A DNA stretch of 64,000 nt from Gordionus sp. m RMFG-2023 (lineage: Eukaryota; Nematomorpha; Gordioida; Chordodea; Parachordodidae): positions 15,562,052 through 15,626,051 of the forward strand of contig NC_088776.1 in the NCBI RefSeq assembly GCF_954871325.1, given 5' to 3'. Made by a program: the position numbers and the translations under genes. Below are positions 46,269-58,566 of this stretch, in pieces. The notes below the pieces were generated by a model. It ran no database searches. It saw only the letters and a list, made by a program, of their open reading frames with translations, and was not told the origin of the DNA. Each line of letters begins with the position of its first letter. The first letter of the stretch is position 1.

Positions 46269-47360
46269 ACGACTTAATTTATTTCTTCATTCTTCAAATT
46301 TGAACTAAATTATAATAAACCAGAGGTTGATCTGTTAGTTTTTGGCTAAAGGATAACTTTCCTTAAAAAAGAGATAGAATAGATTCATGGGCGAAAAGAT
46401 TAACAAAAGGTTAGGGAGATTATTGAATGTCTTTTTCTGAATAAATTTCTCAGAAGAGGGGAGAGAGGGGGGGGGGGTCATGTCTTTGCTGAATTATATT
46501 CATTTTCAAAATATTCTTACTTCCCACATCTTTTATATTTGTTTTAATAAAATTGAAATATAATTATACCCACTATGTTCATTAAGATATTTCTTTGGAC
46601 ACAATAAGCCAATATTTAACCCACAATATTCTCCATTTTTTTTACTCCCTACCCCTTTAACGATTTTCCCCATTATGCCCTTAAAAGATGTATAGAGGCA
46701 AATCACGCCTACACCGTTTAAAAAAATTTTTAATTGATTTTTCTTAGTAATATAGTTTATATTTCCAATTTAAATATAGTGAAGCACGTGATGAATTGTA
46801 ATAGGAGTAAAATTAGAGATATAAAATTGCGCTAAATATAAATACCTGAAGAAGGTTGAAGTTAAAAGTCTAATGCCAATCACTTTTTGTTCTTTACAAA
46901 CAAAGGTTTAATGTATATACAAATATATATTAATTTTACCATATATTTACTTAGAAGTGGGAGTTCCACATTCAAAAGATTTTGACCCCTTTTCAGCAAG
47001 ACTTCTTAGGTATTTCTTGATTTGAAGCAAAAGTATTCTATCAAATTTATTAAAATTAAGTGATATATTTTTTCTTGATTAAAAGTAGTTATATATGTAG
47101 AGATTTAAGTTTGTTTACCCCCCCCCCCCCCAAGGCTATATAATGGCAAATAAAAGAATTAAATTGCAAAATATTCAAAAATTTACAACCCAATTTCATG
47201 GATGAAGATTATGAATGACAATTATCAACCCCAGTGATAATAGAGGAAAAATCTGGTCAGAATATCTTTATTAATCTAAAATAGCATATTACTCTCTTGC
47301 TGTGCAATACGATAGCTGTTATTCGCAAAATCGCAGAAATAATTTTAAAATGAAAATTTA
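46269..47360. other. AT-rich spacer, nothing recognised
   Basis: No gene or repeat supported. Contains a run of about 11 G at 46468 and of about 14 C at 47119. Confidence 0.5.
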
Positions 47361-49372
47361 GCTCCGTGAAGTTGGCAGAACGACTTGAGGTGCAATTGAC
47401 AAAAATTATGCCATTATTTAGAGTCTTAATTGCACTTCTATCCGGACATCAGCAGAATGAACCGTTCGTGAGTTATGAGCAAAATAAGGAAAGTGTGAAA
47501 TTTTGATGCTGGCAGAACGACTTGAGGTGCAATTAACAAAAGTTACGCCATTATTTAGAGTCTTAATTGCACCTAATTGCACTTCTATCCGGACATCAGC
47601 AGAATGAACCGTTCGTGAGTTATGAGCAAAATAAGAAAGTGTTGGCATTTTGCCAAAACCGAAAATAAAAGAGATCCTTTTTTGAAACTTAACAATAATG
47701 TAGTATATGATTTACTCTTCAATATTCTCAAACCCGGATATCCGTATGTATAACCGTAACCGAGCTATACCTATTTAAAAAACGTGAAGTTGGCAGAACG
47801 ACTTGAGGTGCAATTAAAAAAAATTATGCCATTATTTAGAGCCTTAATTGCACCTAATTGCACTTCTACCCGGACATCAGCAGAATGAACCGTTCGTGAG
47901 TTATGAGCAAAATAAGAAAGTGTTGGCACTTTGCCAAAACCGAAAATAAATTAGATTACCTTTTGAAACTTGGCAATTAATTAGTTTACAATTTGTGCTT
48001 TAATATTCTAAAAACGGGATATCCGTATCATTAACCGCAAGCGAATAATATTTATTTATCTGAGGAAAATGAAGTAGGCGGAATTATTTATAAAAAGTGA
48101 GGTGCAATTAGAGATACTTATGCCAATGTGTAGCCCTTTAATAGAACATTAAGAATCTATAAACGGCTTATCAGCAGAATTAACGGCTAGTGAGTTATGA
48201 GCAAAATAAGAAAGTGTTGGCACTTTGCCAAAACCGAAAATAATTAAGAATAACTTTCGAAACTTGGCAATTATTTAGTATAAAATTTGTGCTTTAATAT
48301 TCTCAAAACGGGATATCCGTATCATTAACCGTAACCGAGTTATATTTATTTATTTGAGAAGCGGAAATGAGCGGAACTCTTAGTAAATGTGAGGTGCAAT
48401 TAGCGATTCTTATGCCAGTGTGTAGCCCTTTAATTGAACATTAAGAATCTTTAAACGGCATATCAGCAGAATTAACGGCTAGTGAGTTATGAACAAAATA
48501 AGAAAGTGTTGGCACTTTGCCAAAACCGAAAAAAATTAAGAATAACTTTCGAAACTTGGCAATTATTTAGTATTCAATTTGTGCTTTAATACTCTCAAAA
48601 CGGGATATCCGTATCATTAGCCGTAACCGAGTTATATTTATTTATTTGAGAAGCGGAAATGAGCGGAACTCTTAGTAAATGTGAGGTGCAATTAGCGATT
48701 CTTATGCCAGTGTGTAGCCCTTTAATTGAATATTAAGAATCTTTAAACGGCATATCAGCAGAATTAACGGCTAGTGAGTTATGAGCAAAATAAGAAAGTG
48801 TTGGCACTTTGCCAAAACCGAAAATAATTAAAAATAACTTTCGAATCTTGGCAACTATTTAGTATTCAATTTGTGCTTTAATACTCTCAAAACGGGATAT
48901 CCGTATCATTAACCGTAACCGAGTTATATTTATTTATTTGAGAAGCGGAAATGAGCGGAACTCTTAGTAAATGTGAGGTGCAATTAGCGATTCTTATGCC
49001 AGTGTGTAGCCCTTTAATTGAACATTAAAAATCTTTAAACGGCATATCAGCAGAATAAACGGCTAGTGAGTTATGAGCAAAATAAGAAAGTGTTGGCACT
49101 TTGCCAAAACCGAAAAAAATTAAGAATAACTTTCGAAACTTGGCAATTATTTAGTATTCAATTTGTGCTTTAATATTCTCAAAACGGGATATCCGTATCA
49201 CTAAAACCGAGTTACATTTATTTATTTGAGAAGCGGAAATGAGCGGAACTCTTAGTAAATGTGAGGTGCAATTAGCGATTCTTATGCCAGTGTGTAGCCC
49301 TTTAATTGAACATTAAGAATCTTTAAACGGCATATCAGCAGAATTAACGGCTAGTGAGTTTTTCTTATTAGG
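47361..49372 (+). repeat. Left inverted-repeat arm: about 292-bp satellite array
   Basis: Monomers contain GAGGTGCAATTA, CGGACATCAGCAGAATGAAC or CGGCATATCAGCAGAATTAA, GTGAGTTATGAGCAAAATAA, GAAAGTGTTGGCACTTTGCC and AACGGGATATCCGTATCATT. The TGTTGGCACTTTGCC landmark recurs at 47921, 48215, 48507, 48799 and 49091 (spacing 292-294). The outer two to three monomers are a variant type (GAAGTTGGCAGAACGACTT start, CCGTTCGTGAG) with more irregular length; the inner ones are nearly identical. The array ends abruptly inside a monomer at 49372. Confidence 0.95.
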
Positions 49373-51012
49373 TTGTTAATTTTTATATTTCGTTCTTCCG
49401 ATTAGCACCTTTCTATAGAAAAATAAGAATGGCATTTACATTTGTTGTAATATGTACTTGATATTTAATTTGCATAAAGAGTTTTTTTGGATTTATTATT
49501 ATAACGGGTGATAAAAATGTTATATTAGAATAATGAAATTATGAATATTATTTATAAAGAAGATTGAAAAGAGTATAAAAACTCCAAATTTTACCATTCG
49601 ATGATCTTTTATAATTATTAACTTTTTTGTATTTTATTTTTATTTTTTTTTATTAATTTTTTTATTATTTTTACTTTTATAATTTTATTAATTTGATAAT
49701 GTTATAATTTGGAATAAATGAGTAAATTATGATTTTACGAACTTAATTTTTTTTAATCTTTAATTTTTAATTTTAATTTATATTAATTTATTTTGATTAT
49801 GTTTTTATCTTATTATTTAATAAAGATTTAGTATCATTTTAGTTCTAACCTTTCTTTATTTGACAACGGTTTTAATCTCCCAATTCTTAATTATTCTCAA
49901 AATGTTACAACATTTATTAAATAATTTTATTTTTCAAGTTTTTTCCGATTATTATGTATAAAATTAAAATAAGGTTTATAAAAATCAGGGACCCGGATTG
50001 AACGAACCTTTATAAATATCTGAACCGTAACCGAACCTATATATTTATTTTTTGAAGGAGTAAAAAGAACTTTTATAAAAAAAAATTAAACCGGTTCAGT
50101 TTTTATATTTTAAAAATGGAAATAATTTAAATATCCAGAATTATTTTGCTCTTATAGTAATGGCGTTTCCCGTATCTTAAAAATTAGTTATTATGAATCA
50201 TATAAATTTTTTTAGAAAAAAATTGAGAAAACATCAGAAAAATAAAGATTTAAAATGTTAAAACAAAAATGGGTAGAAAAACTATAAATTGAAAAAAAAA
50301 TTTAGTTTTTTCCGGGGGTTTATTTTCTATGGGGTTTTTTTATTCTGGGATTTTTTTTCCCGGGGTTTTTTTCAGGGAGGTTTTTTTTATATATAAATTT
50401 TAGATGCATTAAAAAAAAAATTTATTTAAAATGTAAAAAATTAATAAATATTTTTTTACATATTTATGAAAAATTTTAAAAATTAGTAAATGTTCTTTTA
50501 CTATAAGTTATAATGTGTTATAGTCTATATTTTTTTATTTTTTATTAAATTTCCAACACATTTCTTTTCAACTATTAATCTTATTAATTAATTGCTTTCA
50601 ATTTGTATTAAATTAAAATAAAATTTTATTATATTTATTTACCCCTTTTTATAACATTCGTTTCACTGTATACCAAAACACATAATCAACGTGTTTCATT
50701 AAATCATAACTATAACACTGTAAAAGGTAAGACTTTTTGAAGTGATCTTAGTTTTGTTGTTGTTTATTTTATTTTAAATTTACCGTATGATATAATTAGA
50801 TCTTTCCAACAAAATCATTTTAAAATACCCCCCCCCCTCCATCTTATAATGATTTTTAAGCACATGTGGTGAATTCAGTCAGTATTAAAATTATTTTAAA
50901 ATTTTTTTATAATTAAAATATAAATTTTCAACGTTCTACCAACTTCACGGAGCTGACTTTCAAGTAATAATATAATAAATATATTATATTTATATTTATT
51001 ATTTAGGTTATA
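49373..51012. other. Region between left arm and transposase gene
   Basis: 49430-49760 is a copy of the dispersed repeat also at 10590-10900. 50290-50390 is a G/T-rich tract (CCGGGGTTTTTTTC style). At 50930-50957 TTCTACCAACTTCACGGAGC is an inverted single copy of the outermost arm sequence (GCTCCGTGAAGTTGGCAGAA, 47361), about 60 bp before the transposase start codon. Confidence 0.6.
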
Positions 51013-54000
51013 ATGGCACCAGGTAAACAACCTGCCGTGCCATTAAAATTAATAAAAGCCTTATTCCAGAAATACAAAGAAGAAATATACATGACTCCAT
51101 TGTTCGTCAGCTGAAATTTGGAAGACCCTTAGCAATGAACTGGAGAATTTGATGAGTCCAAAATCACTATACATTTATGCTAAGCAAAATAGAAATAACT
51201 CATTAGATGATTTATATATCCAGAAAGAGGTAAATATATCATTATTTATATCTATATCTTTTGGAAAAAGTCATTGTGACTTCACTTTTTTTACTTTCAT
51301 TTTAATTCACTACATATAACGAAGATGCCTGAAATTTAAACATTAAATTTATTACTCATAATATATTTAATAATTTCTCGTCTTAAATATCTAAATCTAG
51401 GTATTTTTTAATAAATTGGAATAATTTCTTACTAAGTCCCTCCCTCAGTTATTATAAATTTTAGTGAAAAATATATTAAATAGATTTTGCAAAAGTAGGC
51501 CGGATATCGAGCCAGAACCAATACGTTTGGCGAATCATTATTTTTAAATTTTATTTTTTGTAAAAGTGAAAATTTTGTTCAACAAGCCCCGCTAACCTCA
51601 AAAAAATATTATTGACATTATATGAAACTTAAGACCATCTCGCACATCAGAAAATTTTAAAGTTATATACAGGGATGTGAACCCTCCTGCTAAAAAAATG
51701 GGTTCTTGGGTTTGAATTTAGTTAAAAATCTCATTGCATGTTTATTTTATAATTTTTAACATATAAATTTAAAATAAATAAAATGAAAGTTTATATCTTT
51801 TTTTAAAAAAGTTTAAGCCCGAACCCTTGTTTGGGTTCAACAGAATATTGGGGTTAAGGAGGTTTCGGGTTATTCCTGGTTATATATATTTTAATATTTC
51901 ATTAGAATATATAAATTATATTAACTAGCGCTAGTAAATTCAGGGCTATGTGGGATTATTCTTTATATTTTTATATAACATAAAACAAGTATTTAGGAAA
52001 AAATGATTAAAAAATTTTTAAATTTATTTAACTTCTGTTATATTTTGTTAAATCTTTTTTATATAGATAGTATATTTAAGTCAATTTTATATGAAAATAT
52101 TTAATGACACATGTTGACGATAAAATTAAAAAATATTTTGTTTGTAAAAATAATTAAAATAACATTTATTTTAAAGCCCCTGGTTTGGGGCAAGTTGGTT
52201 CAAAAATTATTTTTACTAAAATAAGAGTATTTTTTTTATTTAATATAATGTCAATTTTATTTTTTTAAACTATTCATATTTTAAAACCATCTAGTTTTGG
52301 AGTGTTAAAACATTTTGATTTACCTAAAAATCATAAAAAAATTTAAATACTGAGGGGTATAAAATATTTTTTACTTTATATTTTACTACATGATTTATAT
52401 TTTTTGTAAAATGACACGTCTATATTATAATATCGGAACTAGAGATCTGCAAGGTCTAATTCTATTTAAAATAATCAGGTTTGGGCCGGGTCTAATATTT
52501 TTAAAAATAATTCGAGCCGGGTCGGGTCGGATCTTGGAATTTTTTTAAAACACATCTTAATTTATCAATTTTATATTGATTTAATGAAAATATTTTATTT
52601 TATTTATTGAAACAAAACGACATATAACATATGTCTTTTATTTTGAGTAATTATAAAAACTAATATGTATATTTAAATAAATCCTAGCCGGGTCGGTAAA
52701 TTTTTTTAAAAAAATTTCGGGTTCGCCGGCTAAACTAAAAAAATTGCCGGGTCGGGATTTGAAAATTAGGCCCGATGCAGATCACTAATCTGAACACAAA
52801 AACATCATAATATTTTAATAATGATATTTAAATTTATTTTATTATCCATAGGATAAATTCTCAAGTTTATCTTCCTCTGGTAGTGATATTGAAGATGAGG
52901 GGAAAAAAAGAAGGATATATTTGAGATTTCATTGACAAGTGAAGATTGGAATCTCATATATCCAAATCCCGATCAACCTAGCAGGTTAAAAAGGGGATGG
53001 ACCCACATTTTCGAAAGGAATATTTCGAATCAAATAAAAATACCCTGTTTATGGGTTTTTAAAAATCATTATGTATCGTTTAATTCTATATATTTGTTAA
53101 AAATTAAAGCTTTTTGTAAACAGTGTTCAGCAGTGTTATTGATTAAAAAATTAAATACTTTAAATAATATATATATAAAATTTATATGTGAAATATTTAA
53201 TTTTAAATTAAAACAGCATGATAGTAATTATAAAAGACCGCTTAGTGGGACAAAAAGGGAAGAAGTGGCTAAAGAATTACAAACTGATTTAGCTTTAAAC
53301 TGGCGTGTGAAAAAAGCAAATGAAACAATGAAATATGGTGAATTAGAACCTAGAACTTTATATTCCTTGGATGTCCTACGTAAATGCAAACAATCCATTT
53401 CTAATAAATATAACATTAAATCGGATAGTGTAATCAATCAGTTATTATATCTAAAATATACTCAACCATATTTACCCAGTATAATCAATATATCCTGTGA
53501 CAAATTTTTTATGCACTACTGGTTACCAGAACAAATGATAACTTTTAATAAATATTGCCAAGATACTAACGTATCCATACTACAAATAGATGCTACAGGG
53601 ACCTTAGTAAAAAAATTAAGTCGACCTTATGATCAAACATCTGGGCATATTTTTCTATACATAGGAGTAATCGATTTAAAAGTAAAATCTGGGCAAATAC
53701 CTGTAGTTCAGATGTTATCAGAAGCCCATGATATTAACCACATTTCACACTGGCTGAATGTATGGGTGCATAGAGGTGCTAAAATACCTAAAATTGTTGT
53801 AACTGATCATTCTTTAGCTTTATTGGGGGCTGTTGCCAGATCGCTAGCAAATTTTATTGATCTTAAGTCATATATTGAATATTCATTTAATATAATATTA
53901 GGTCAAAAATTGCTGACCCCTAGGATATTTATTAGAATAGATTATGCTCATTGTATCAAACTAATAAGTAGATGGCCTAGTTTATATAAAAAACCTCGTT

Positions 54001-55661
54001 TATTTAGAGAATTTTATATAAGTTCCGTTGCAATGCTAATAAAATCCGCTTCCTTTAAAGAGGCGGAAATATTAATAGAATCCATCCTCATTGTATGTAA
54101 TAGTGAATTTTGTGGGATCGAAACTTGTCCTGACATTACGCTGAATGCTAAAAAAATATCTAAAAAATATAATCTCTGGAATAGAAGATATAGACATTAA
54201 TATATTAGATGAACTCGAGGAGGAAATATCCATTGACTTAAATGTATCTAGTAATATAAATTACTGGATAGAAAGTATTAAAAATAAAGCCATATCTAAA
54301 TGTATCATATCATATAAAGATGAAAATTATTTCTATAACCCAGAAATAACTATAAACTTATGTAATTTTTTAAAGACCTATCCTTTATGGTCTAGTATTA
54401 TGCAACAACATTATAATTATGGACAAGTTACATCTTCTACATCAAATGTTGAAAGTTATTTTAATAATTTGAAAAATAGAACATTTAAATCCGTAATGTA
54501 ACCTATTACTATTGATAAATTTTTCTGTAAACATTTTGATGAGATAAGAGGATTGCTTACTATAGCTGAAGCGTCCCGAATCTCTAATATAATTAAGGAA
54601 AAGGATACTGTAAAAATTATTATACCACAAGAAACAGACAATTCACAAATTTCTAAATTTAGTAGTTTAAATGAGGGAGAAGTGTCTGATGATGAATATC
54701 AATTAATTGAAAATTGGAAAGGTTTAGTAGATCAACCATCTATAAAAAAGAAACGTACTTCATATTATGGAGCACATTGCCCTGAAATATTACATGTAAT
54801 TGAAGGGACCAAGATTAAATTAGGTATGTTGAAAAATGGGAATCTTACCACAATAAAGAGACCTTTAAAACTTGGATCTAATAGATATATAATCAGTAAT
54901 ACATGCCCTATTGATAGTTTATCACAAGCAGTAGCAGTAGCCTACTGCGATAGCAAATTATATAAAGCTTTTTTGACAATTTAGAAAATAGTATATTTAA
55001 AGAGTTTATAGAATATTTTGTTTCGCATGGGGCCAATATTAATACATATAAGATAAGGTGTGATTTATTATTAAAATTATTCGATAAAACTAAGATTAGT
55101 AATGGTATCTATAGATTGTCTTGCGAATCAACAATATATTATATTATAGAAAAATGCTATAAAGATATATATAGTGTAACCGATATTTTTAAATGTAATA
55201 ATAAAGAATGTTTACGACCGGAAAATTTCTTAGAAATAATATGTTTACCAATAAATTTAAATATAATAAATAATACAGGTTTTGAAAGTTTGGATATTGC
55301 AATCCAAGATGCTTTACCTCTTTTAACATACTGTAAATCCTGTAAAATGCCGGACCCTTTATCTTTAGTCCATAAGTACCAATTTCATGAACATGTTATA
55401 ATTGACACTACAGGCTGTCAAAGTTCTAAATTAAATAATTTCCCTAGATTTATAAATTTAGGAGATACATTATATTTTTTAAGAGCTCTTATAGTATTTA
55501 TACCTCCTGCTGTTTCTTCAGGGATTGGTCATTATATATGTTATTCCAAGCGGTTAGATGGAACATGGGAAATATATAATGATCTCTCAAAATTAATTAT
55601 ATATAAAAATAATGATTGCCAAGATGATGTTATATGTCATGCTATTTTATATACCATATGA
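51013..55661 (+). pseudogene. Mutator-like (NOF/Phantom) transposase with C19 peptidase-like C terminus
   Basis: Exon 1 (51013-51230) begins MAPGKQPAVPLKLIKALFQK and, after one frameshift near 51105, reads SAEIWKTLSNELENLMSPKS and SLYIYAKQNRNN, an N-terminal domain known from aphid-type copies. A GT..AG intron (51231-52850) holds a hAT MITE. Exon 2 opens SSLSSSGSDIEDE; after a frameshift near 52925 a 422-codon frame (52932-54200) shows the catalytic region: LQIDATGTLVKK (first Asp, 53590), KIVVTDHSLALLGA (second Asp, 53800), IRIDYAHCIKLISRW and EAEILIESI (possible Glu, 54065). A frameshift near 54150, a stop (TAA) at 54499 and a frameshift near 54980 follow. The C terminus has a Cys box NTCPIDSLSQAVAVAYC (54897), Cys pairs CNNKEC and CKSC, the His box GHYICYSKR (55528) and IYNDL (55575), as in ubiquitin-specific proteases. 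About 1,000 residues in all. Inactive here, but damage is light. Confidence 0.8.
52440..52787. mobile_element. GGCC-rich hAT MITE in the transposase intron
   Basis: Inverted ends TAGAGATCTGCA and TGCAGATCACTA, flanked by ATCGGAAC (52432-52439) and ATCTGAAC (52788-52795), an 8-bp duplication with one difference. Internal GGGCCGGG and GGGTCGGGTCGG blocks. It is the best-bounded member of the family with copies at 8868-9275 and 6502-6800. Being in the intron it would not harm the transposase. Confidence 0.85.
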
Positions 55662-57819
55662 ATCATTCATAACATATCATCCATTGTTGGCATTCATTAC
55701 TAATATATTTATCATGTTAAATTTAACCTTCTGGAATAACATATTTAATGACCTATTTGTGAAGAAGCAGGAGATATAAAAAAATTAAACAACTAGATAT
55801 CCCGTTAATCTATTTAATTTTGAACTTCCACCACACCTACTATTTTTATTTATAACTTATGTATTAGGGATATGGGATACAGCATTTTAAGTAATCTACA
55901 CAATGTTATCTGAGATTATGCATCTTGAATTAAATATTCAATCTTTATAAACATCACATTGGTAAGTATGATTTATAAGAAATTCTCCAGTCGTTACATT
56001 TAAAAAATCGGTACAGTATAAGTATGTTTATAATATAATTCTATAATATTGTTGATTCATAAGACAATATAAATAAATCATTACTCCTTAGGGTTATCAA
56101 ACAATTTTAGTATTAAATCACAATTTTGCGAAAAATAATATTCTATCTTTGAATATATTATTTCCTAAATTATCAAAAAACATTTTATATGATTTGCTAC
56201 AGCAGGCAATTGCTTCTGCTTGTTATTAACTATTAATAGGACATGTATTGATGATTATATCTATGATTTGTGGTAAGATTTATATTTTAAACAAATTAAT
56301 TTAATCTTGGTAACCTTTAATTAAACGTAATATTTAAGAGCAATGCACTTAGGTTTTTTATGGATTAATTATCTGCCAACCCTTCCCATTTTTTATTAAT
56401 ACAAATTCATCGACACCTTTATCCTGAATAAAATTTCATTGCTATATTTAAAAATTTGTAATATTTCTATTTCTTGTGGTACATATTTTTTCTATCTCCT
56501 TAATTATATAAGAGATGCGAGATGTCTCTGCGACAGTAAAAATCTCTATTATTTAATCTAACGGTTAATTTTATCAATTGTCATGCATAAGCAACAATTA
56601 CGAATTTAAATCATCTAATTTTAAAATTAATTTAATAACTTCCAGCATTAGATGGCTGTAGTTTGTTCATAATAATAATGTGATTGCATTATCTGGATCA
56701 AGGACAGATCTTTAAAAAATTTCATAAAATACGAGGTTATAGAAATATATTTCTTCTTTTCATATGAACATTTAAATATAGCTTTATTTTTAATACTTAC
56801 TATTCAGCAATGAAGATTGCTAGATATATCTTATAATCAATTATTCTTTCATCATCATGTTCATTTAATATATTAAAGTCTCCAGAGATTACATTTTTAA
56901 AATATTTATTAGCATTCAGTCAGGACAAATCTTAATATAACAAAATTCATTATTCAATAAGGAAAGATTCTATTAACATTCTTAAGTTTAGCAACGTAAA
57001 ATTCTCTAATTAAATATTACTTTTTATATAAATAGGGTAATATATTTATTAATTTGATACATCGAGATTTTTTTCTAATAAAAATCCTAGGAGTATGATG
57101 TCATAATATTATATATTATAAATTTACACTATATGACTTTAGATCAATAAAATTTTCTGGAGGTCTAGAGTCAATCTCCAATAAAGTTAAGGGATCATCA
57201 GTTCAATTTTTTGTAATTTACCTCCAAAATGTACCCTTTCATGCAGCTTTTTGGAAGTATGGTTATTATCCTGGCTTTTCATAATACTTGCACTATGGCA
57301 CATGCCCTGATTTTTATTTTAAATCTATTATATATATGTATATGAAAATATTCCTAGATGTTTAATAATATGGTCAATTTATTTTTACTAAGGTATATGA
57401 AATCTATTTGTATGAGCAATATTTATTTAAAGTTATCATCTGTTTTTGTAACCAATAATATAAAAATAATTTATCATAGGAAAAATTGATTATAATGGGT
57501 AAATATAGTTTGTGTATATTTTAGATATAATAATTGGTATAATTGTAATCCCATTTAATGATAGTTTTGCCTGCGTATTCATATGACTTCTAAGGAATAT
57601 AGATTACTGGTTTCGAATTCAATATTTCATGGTTTGATTTGTTTAACACATCAGTTTCGAACTAAATCTGACTTAGCACTTAGTTCATTTTTATCTCAAT
57701 AAGCGGTCTATTATAACGATAATTATTCAACATTTTAAAACAATAATTCACACATAAATTATATATATATAATATAAATTTTTTTAATCCTTAACACCTC
57801 TGAACTGAACACTGTTTAC

Positions 57820-57821
<2 letters not shown>
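55662..57821. other. 2.2 kb AT-rich downstream of the transposase, nothing recognised
   Basis: No frame, repeat or RNA gene supported. Sequence is inside the proposed giant element. Confidence 0.5.
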
Positions 57822-57858
<37 letters not shown>

Positions 57859-57888
57859 AAGCAAAAAAATAAAGCAAAAAAAAAATCA

Positions 57889-57919
<31 letters not shown>

Positions 57920-58015
57920 AATAAAAAAGCAAAAAAAATAAAACAAAAAAAAATAAAACAAAAAAAAATAAAACAAAAAAAAATAAAACAAAAAAGATAA
58001 AAAAATTATAAAAAA
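57822..58015. repeat. A-rich simple repeat (GC/AAAC with A runs)
   Basis: Imperfect GCAAAAAAAA units pass into ATAAAACAAAAAAA units. On the minus strand this gives a Phe-rich open frame that is an artefact. Confidence 0.9.
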
Positions 58016-58039
58016 TACGAAAATAAAACCACTAATTCG

Positions 58040-58300
58040 CCAAATTTAAAATCGCCAAAACATCATTCACACCTTGCAGATTCGCCCTCAGATAGGGTCA
58101 AGGCCTGTTTGCTGACAACTGAGGGTAAATAAATTATTCATAATAAATCAATTTATTTTAAATTTTCAAGCTGCAACAATACCAAATCTAACTTCCTATT
58201 CCATTAAAATGTAATTAAATAATTTTTTGGAAGCAATTAAATTTTTTTATAGCCGATCTCTCATTTACACCTAGCACATTTGCCCTCAGAACATATTAAA
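58040..58300 (+). repeat. Two diverged copies of an about 195-bp sequence
   Basis: CATTCACACCTTGCAGATTCGCCCTCAGATAG (in part) at 58062 and the similar CATTTACACCTAGCACATTTGCCCTCAGA at 58262 mark two copies of one unit, each beside an A-rich simple repeat (57822-58015 and 58303-58500). So the simple repeat plus flank appears to have been duplicated. Confidence 0.5.
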
Positions 58301-58302
58301 AA

Positions 58303-58500
58303 ATGGATAAAACAAAAAAGAAAAAAACACAAAAAGAAAAAAAATGATAAAAAAAACAAATGAAAATAGAAAAAATGATAGAAATAAATGATAAATCAAA
58401 AAAAGAAAAATATGAAAAAAAGGAAAAAAAAAATATAGAAATAAACAAAAAAAGAAAAAAATTAATAAGAAAATACAAAAAAATACATTATGATAAATGG
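58303..58500. repeat. Purine-rich simple repeat (A/G with TGATAAA)
   Basis: Almost pure A with scattered G, C and T (AAAAAAGAAAAA, AATGATAAA). Phe-rich minus-strand frames here are artefacts. Confidence 0.9.
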
Positions 58501-58566
58501 AAAACAAAACTGAAAATGAAAACGTAAACTTCCTAGATGATTTTAAACACGGAATGAGAATTTAAG

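Noticed and set aside
47418-47648. 76-codon minus-strand open frame
   Set aside because: Lies wholly inside satellite monomers and simply repeats the monomer translation.
57791-58507. Phe-rich minus-strand open frames
   Set aside because: They translate A-rich simple repeats; no start context, composition or homology of a gene.
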